NCBI GenBank assembly: GCA_003132865.1
Contig: PKYZ01000790.1
Location: 1-7,502 of the forward strand
Reading direction: 5' to 3'
Source: Bryobacterales bacterium
GTDB taxonomy: Bacteria; Acidobacteriota; Terriglobia; Bryobacterales; Bryobacteraceae
Length of the DNA: 7,502 nt
Part shown: piece after piece, positions 6,290 through 7,502 of the stretch
Position numbering within the stretch: position 1 is the first letter of the stretch
How the letters are laid out: each line of letters opens with the position of its first letter
The notes under the pieces: generated by a model
The model's database searches: none
What the model saw: only the letters and a program-made list of their open reading frames with translations
What the model was told of the DNA's origin: nothing
Program-made: the position numbers and the translations under genes

Positions 6290-6766
6290 CTAATCCAGAT
6301 GCGCGGCCAGAGTGCGCGCGGCCAGGTCCGCATCCTTCTCGAGGAGGCCGGCGACGCCCGCGATCCAGGCGCCTTTGGCGAACACGAAGACGGGGTGTCC
6401 CGCGTCCTGGCCGAAGTAGCCGCCGAACGACGGGATCAGCTTCGCGCCGGCCAGCGCCTTGTTCCAGTCGAGCAGGAGGAACGCGGCGTCCTGCGGAGTG
6501 GGTAGCTTGGCGACGAACATACTGTATTCGATTTTGCCGTGCCTGTAACGCGCCAGCGTGCCGCCCGGCATGAATGACTTGCCCAGGAGTTGGTTGTCCA
6601 CGACCTGCGTGTCCACGCGGTTAAGCAAGGGGAAACGGCGCGATTCATCCGTGGGCTTGCTGACCGCGGCTGGTTTGGCGGGTTCCGGCGCGGACGGCTT
6701 CGGTTCGCCGTCGCAGGAGATCAGCAGCGCGGCGGCGGCGAGCAGCGGAAGAAAAAGAATACGCAT
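6290..6766 (-). CDS. Small lipoprotein of unknown function
   Basis: This is a 158-residue protein with a lipoprotein signal peptide. It has Arg2 at the N-terminus, a hydrophobic core at about 3-16, and a lipobox LISC ending at Cys18, the expected lipidated residue. Asp19 and Gly20 follow. A Pro/Ala/Lys-rich flexible linker spans about 21-42 (EPKPSAPEPAKPAAVSKP). The globular part, about 43-158, contains FMPGGTLARYRHGKIEYSMF, LLLDWNKAL, SFGGYFGQDAGHPVFVFAKG and WIAGVAGL. The family is not one I can name with confidence; it may be an Acidobacteria-restricted envelope protein. The ATG at 6766 has no Shine-Dalgarno sequence, but a TATACT hexamer lies eight bases upstream, suggesting a leaderless or very short-leader mRNA. 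The gene lies between vapC and the SDR gene on the same strand. Confidence 0.82.
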   Translation of the reverse strand: MRILFLPLLAAAALLISCDGEPKPSAPEPAKPAAVSKPTDESRRFPLLNRVDTQVVDNQLLGKSFMPGGTLARYRHGKIEYSMFVAKLPTPQDAAFLLLDWNKALAGAKLIPSFGGYFGQDAGHPVFVFAKGAWIAGVAGLLEKDADLAARTLAAHLD

Positions 6767-6774
6767 TCGACCGC

Positions 6775-6780
6775 AGTATA
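6775..6780 (-). promoter_or_regulatory. Candidate -10 promoter element of the lipoprotein gene
   Basis: On the minus strand this reads TATACT, one base from the consensus TATAAT, and ends eight bases before the ATG. Transcription starting about seven bases downstream would begin almost at the start codon, which fits the absence of a Shine-Dalgarno sequence. The bases 17 upstream do not form a good -35 box, so support is limited. Confidence 0.35.
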
Positions 6781-6818
6781 ACGCGCCTGGAGGGAAGCAG
6801 TTGTGCCGTCGGACGCTT

Positions 6819-7205
6819 CTACCAGATCGTTGGGACTTCGTACTCGCGGATTCGGCTGTCAGAGGTGGCGAGCATCAGACCTTCCGTCCGAGCCTGCGCA
6901 ATCAGGAGCCGGTCGAAGGGATCGCGGTGGATCGGGGGCAGTTCGAGGATCTCGGTGATATGCTCCGGCCGTACCATCAGCACCGGCCACGCGTTGAAGG
7001 CCTCGGAGAGCACTCTCTCGATGGGGACGTCGAAGGAGAGCTTTCCGGCCTGGAATTTGAGCACGATTTCCCAGGCGCTCACCACACTGACACGAATGTC
7101 CGACCACGGGGAGAGCACCGCGGCATGCACCCGCTTTGAGAGTTTCGGATCATTGCCGAGAATCCAAAGCAACGCATTTGTGTCGAGCAGGATTGACTGA
7201 GTCAC
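6819..7205 (-). CDS. vapC: PIN-domain ribonuclease toxin, VapC-like
   Basis: This 128-residue PIN-domain protein is the toxin half of a type II toxin-antitoxin pair; family members cleave RNA (tRNA or rRNA in studied cases) in the cytosol. The acidic metal-binding residues are visible: Asp8 (ILLDTNALLW), Glu46 (SAWEIVLK), Asp95 with Asp98 (HRDPFDRLLIAQA), and Asp116 (MLATSDSRIREY). The length is normal for the family and all catalytic acids are present, so the toxin should be active. The start is GTG at 7205. It overlaps the antitoxin stop as GTGA, which indicates translational coupling and explains why no separate ribosome binding site is needed. The combination of this PIN subtype with a Phd/YefM-type antitoxin is common. 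The RNA target cannot be read from the sequence. Confidence 0.92.
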   Translation of the reverse strand: MTQSILLDTNALLWILGNDPKLSKRVHAAVLSPWSDIRVSVVSAWEIVLKFQAGKLSFDVPIERVLSEAFNAWPVLMVRPEHITEILELPPIHRDPFDRLLIAQARTEGLMLATSDSRIREYEVPTIW

Positions 7206-7429
7206 ACGTAGGGTTCAAATTCCGGAAGGATGGCGTCAAAGTCTTCGGCCATGTGAATCTTTCCCTTAAGCGCTCCCAGTGGGGTCGAGCGGCGGCGGGC
7301 TGGCACACGAGTAAGCAGCGCCACGGGTTTGCCGTTGCGGGCAATGACAATGTCCTCGCCGGCCGCGGCCCGCTTCGCCAGCCGGGAAAGACTGCTCTTC
7401 GCATCGTGCATGTTCACGACTTTCGGCAT
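7202..7429 (-). CDS. vapB: Phd/YefM-family antitoxin (VapB role)
   Basis: This 75-residue protein is the antitoxin partner of the downstream PIN toxin. The N-terminal part (about 1-42) is a Phd/YefM-type DNA-binding and dimerisation domain, with VVNMHDAKSSLSRLAKRAAA followed by GEDIVIARNGKPVALL. The C-terminal tail (about 50-75; LGALKGKIHMAEDF and ILPEFEPYV) is the usual toxin-neutralising segment. The ATG at 7429 is preceded by a short AGGA at very close spacing. The TGA stop overlaps the toxin GTG start by three bases (a GTGA junction). Antitoxins of this type normally repress their own operon together with the toxin, and two inverted repeats lie just upstream as candidate operators. Confidence 0.92.
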   Translation of the reverse strand: MPKVVNMHDAKSSLSRLAKRAAAGEDIVIARNGKPVALLTRVPARRRSTPLGALKGKIHMAEDFDAILPEFEPYV

Positions 7430-7438
7430 GATCCTATG

Positions 7439-7460
7439 TTAGCCCATTTCATCGGGCTAA
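7439..7460 (-). promoter_or_regulatory. Inverted repeat upstream of vapB, candidate operator
   Basis: TTAGCCC at 7439-7445 and GGGCTAA at 7454-7460 form a perfect 7-bp inverted repeat with an 8-base spacer, beginning ten bases upstream of the vapB start codon. This is where the core promoter or early leader of the toxin-antitoxin operon should lie (minus strand has TAACAT next to it). It is a plausible binding site for the antitoxin or the VapBC complex; binding is inferred. Confidence 0.45.
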
Positions 7461-7463
7461 GCT

Positions 7464-7483
7464 AGCGGGTCTGGAGACCCGCT
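7464..7483. repeat. Perfect 9-bp inverted repeat, second hairpin upstream of vapB
   Basis: AGCGGGTCT at 7464-7472 and AGACCCGCT at 7475-7483 form a perfect 9-bp inverted repeat with a 2-base centre. It lies three bases beyond the first inverted repeat. It could be a second operator or a terminator/attenuator for a gene arriving from beyond the window edge. No T-run follows on either strand. Confidence 0.45.
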
Positions 7484-7502
7484 CTGGAGATTGGCCAATT
7501 CC

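Noticed and set aside
5384..6505. Long plus-strand frame of 373 codons
   Set aside because: It runs antisense through the SDR gene and lipoprotein gene, is rich in Arg, Gln, His and Ala, and shows no family motif. It reflects G+C bias opposite real genes.

Overview
The window reads as a piece of a high-G+C bacterial chromosome, most likely from the Acidobacteriota (Bryobacter/Solibacter-like). That placement is an inference. It rests on a large MacB/FtsX-type permease without an ATPase (the 'Acidobacterial duplicated orphan permease', ADOP, architecture), a Kelch-type repeat protein, an SDR ending in DGGFLASGVNQ, and strongly G+C-biased codons in most genes. No rRNA, tRNA, CRISPR array or transposase was found.

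Layout. (1) 1-320, plus strand: the 3' end of a Kelch-repeat protein. (2) 321-683: an intergenic stretch rich in GCAGGC/GCCTGC inverted repeats. (3) 684-3110, minus strand: a complete 808-residue ADOP-type permease. (4) 3111-3522: an intergenic stretch with no convincing gene, ending in a tandem 9-bp repeat that carries the ribosome binding site of the next gene. (5) 3523-5409, plus strand: a two-gene cassette, tcmP (three-Cys-motif partner protein) followed directly by a Gp37/Gp68 (DUF5131) protein with a C-x6-C-x2-C motif. This cassette is visibly less G+C-rich than its surroundings, runs against every neighbour in the middle of the window, and is bracketed by a 12-bp direct repeat. (6) 5465-6244, minus strand: a classical SDR oxidoreductase. 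(7) 6290-6766, minus strand: a small lipoprotein of unknown function. (8) 6819-7429, minus strand: a VapBC-type toxin-antitoxin pair (PIN toxin, Phd/YefM antitoxin) with an overlapping start and stop, preceded by two hairpins that could be operators. The window ends in that promoter region.

The most interesting part is the tcmP/DUF5131 cassette. The tcmP frame is broken twice, by an apparent extra base near 3739 and an apparent missing base near 3902. The two shifts compensate, so all three segments together still spell a full-length family member of about 380 residues. This is either a recently disabled gene beside an intact partner, or a pair of sequencing or assembly errors. The two proteins are known to co-occur, their biochemical role is not established, and the pair behaves here like an acquired accessory module.
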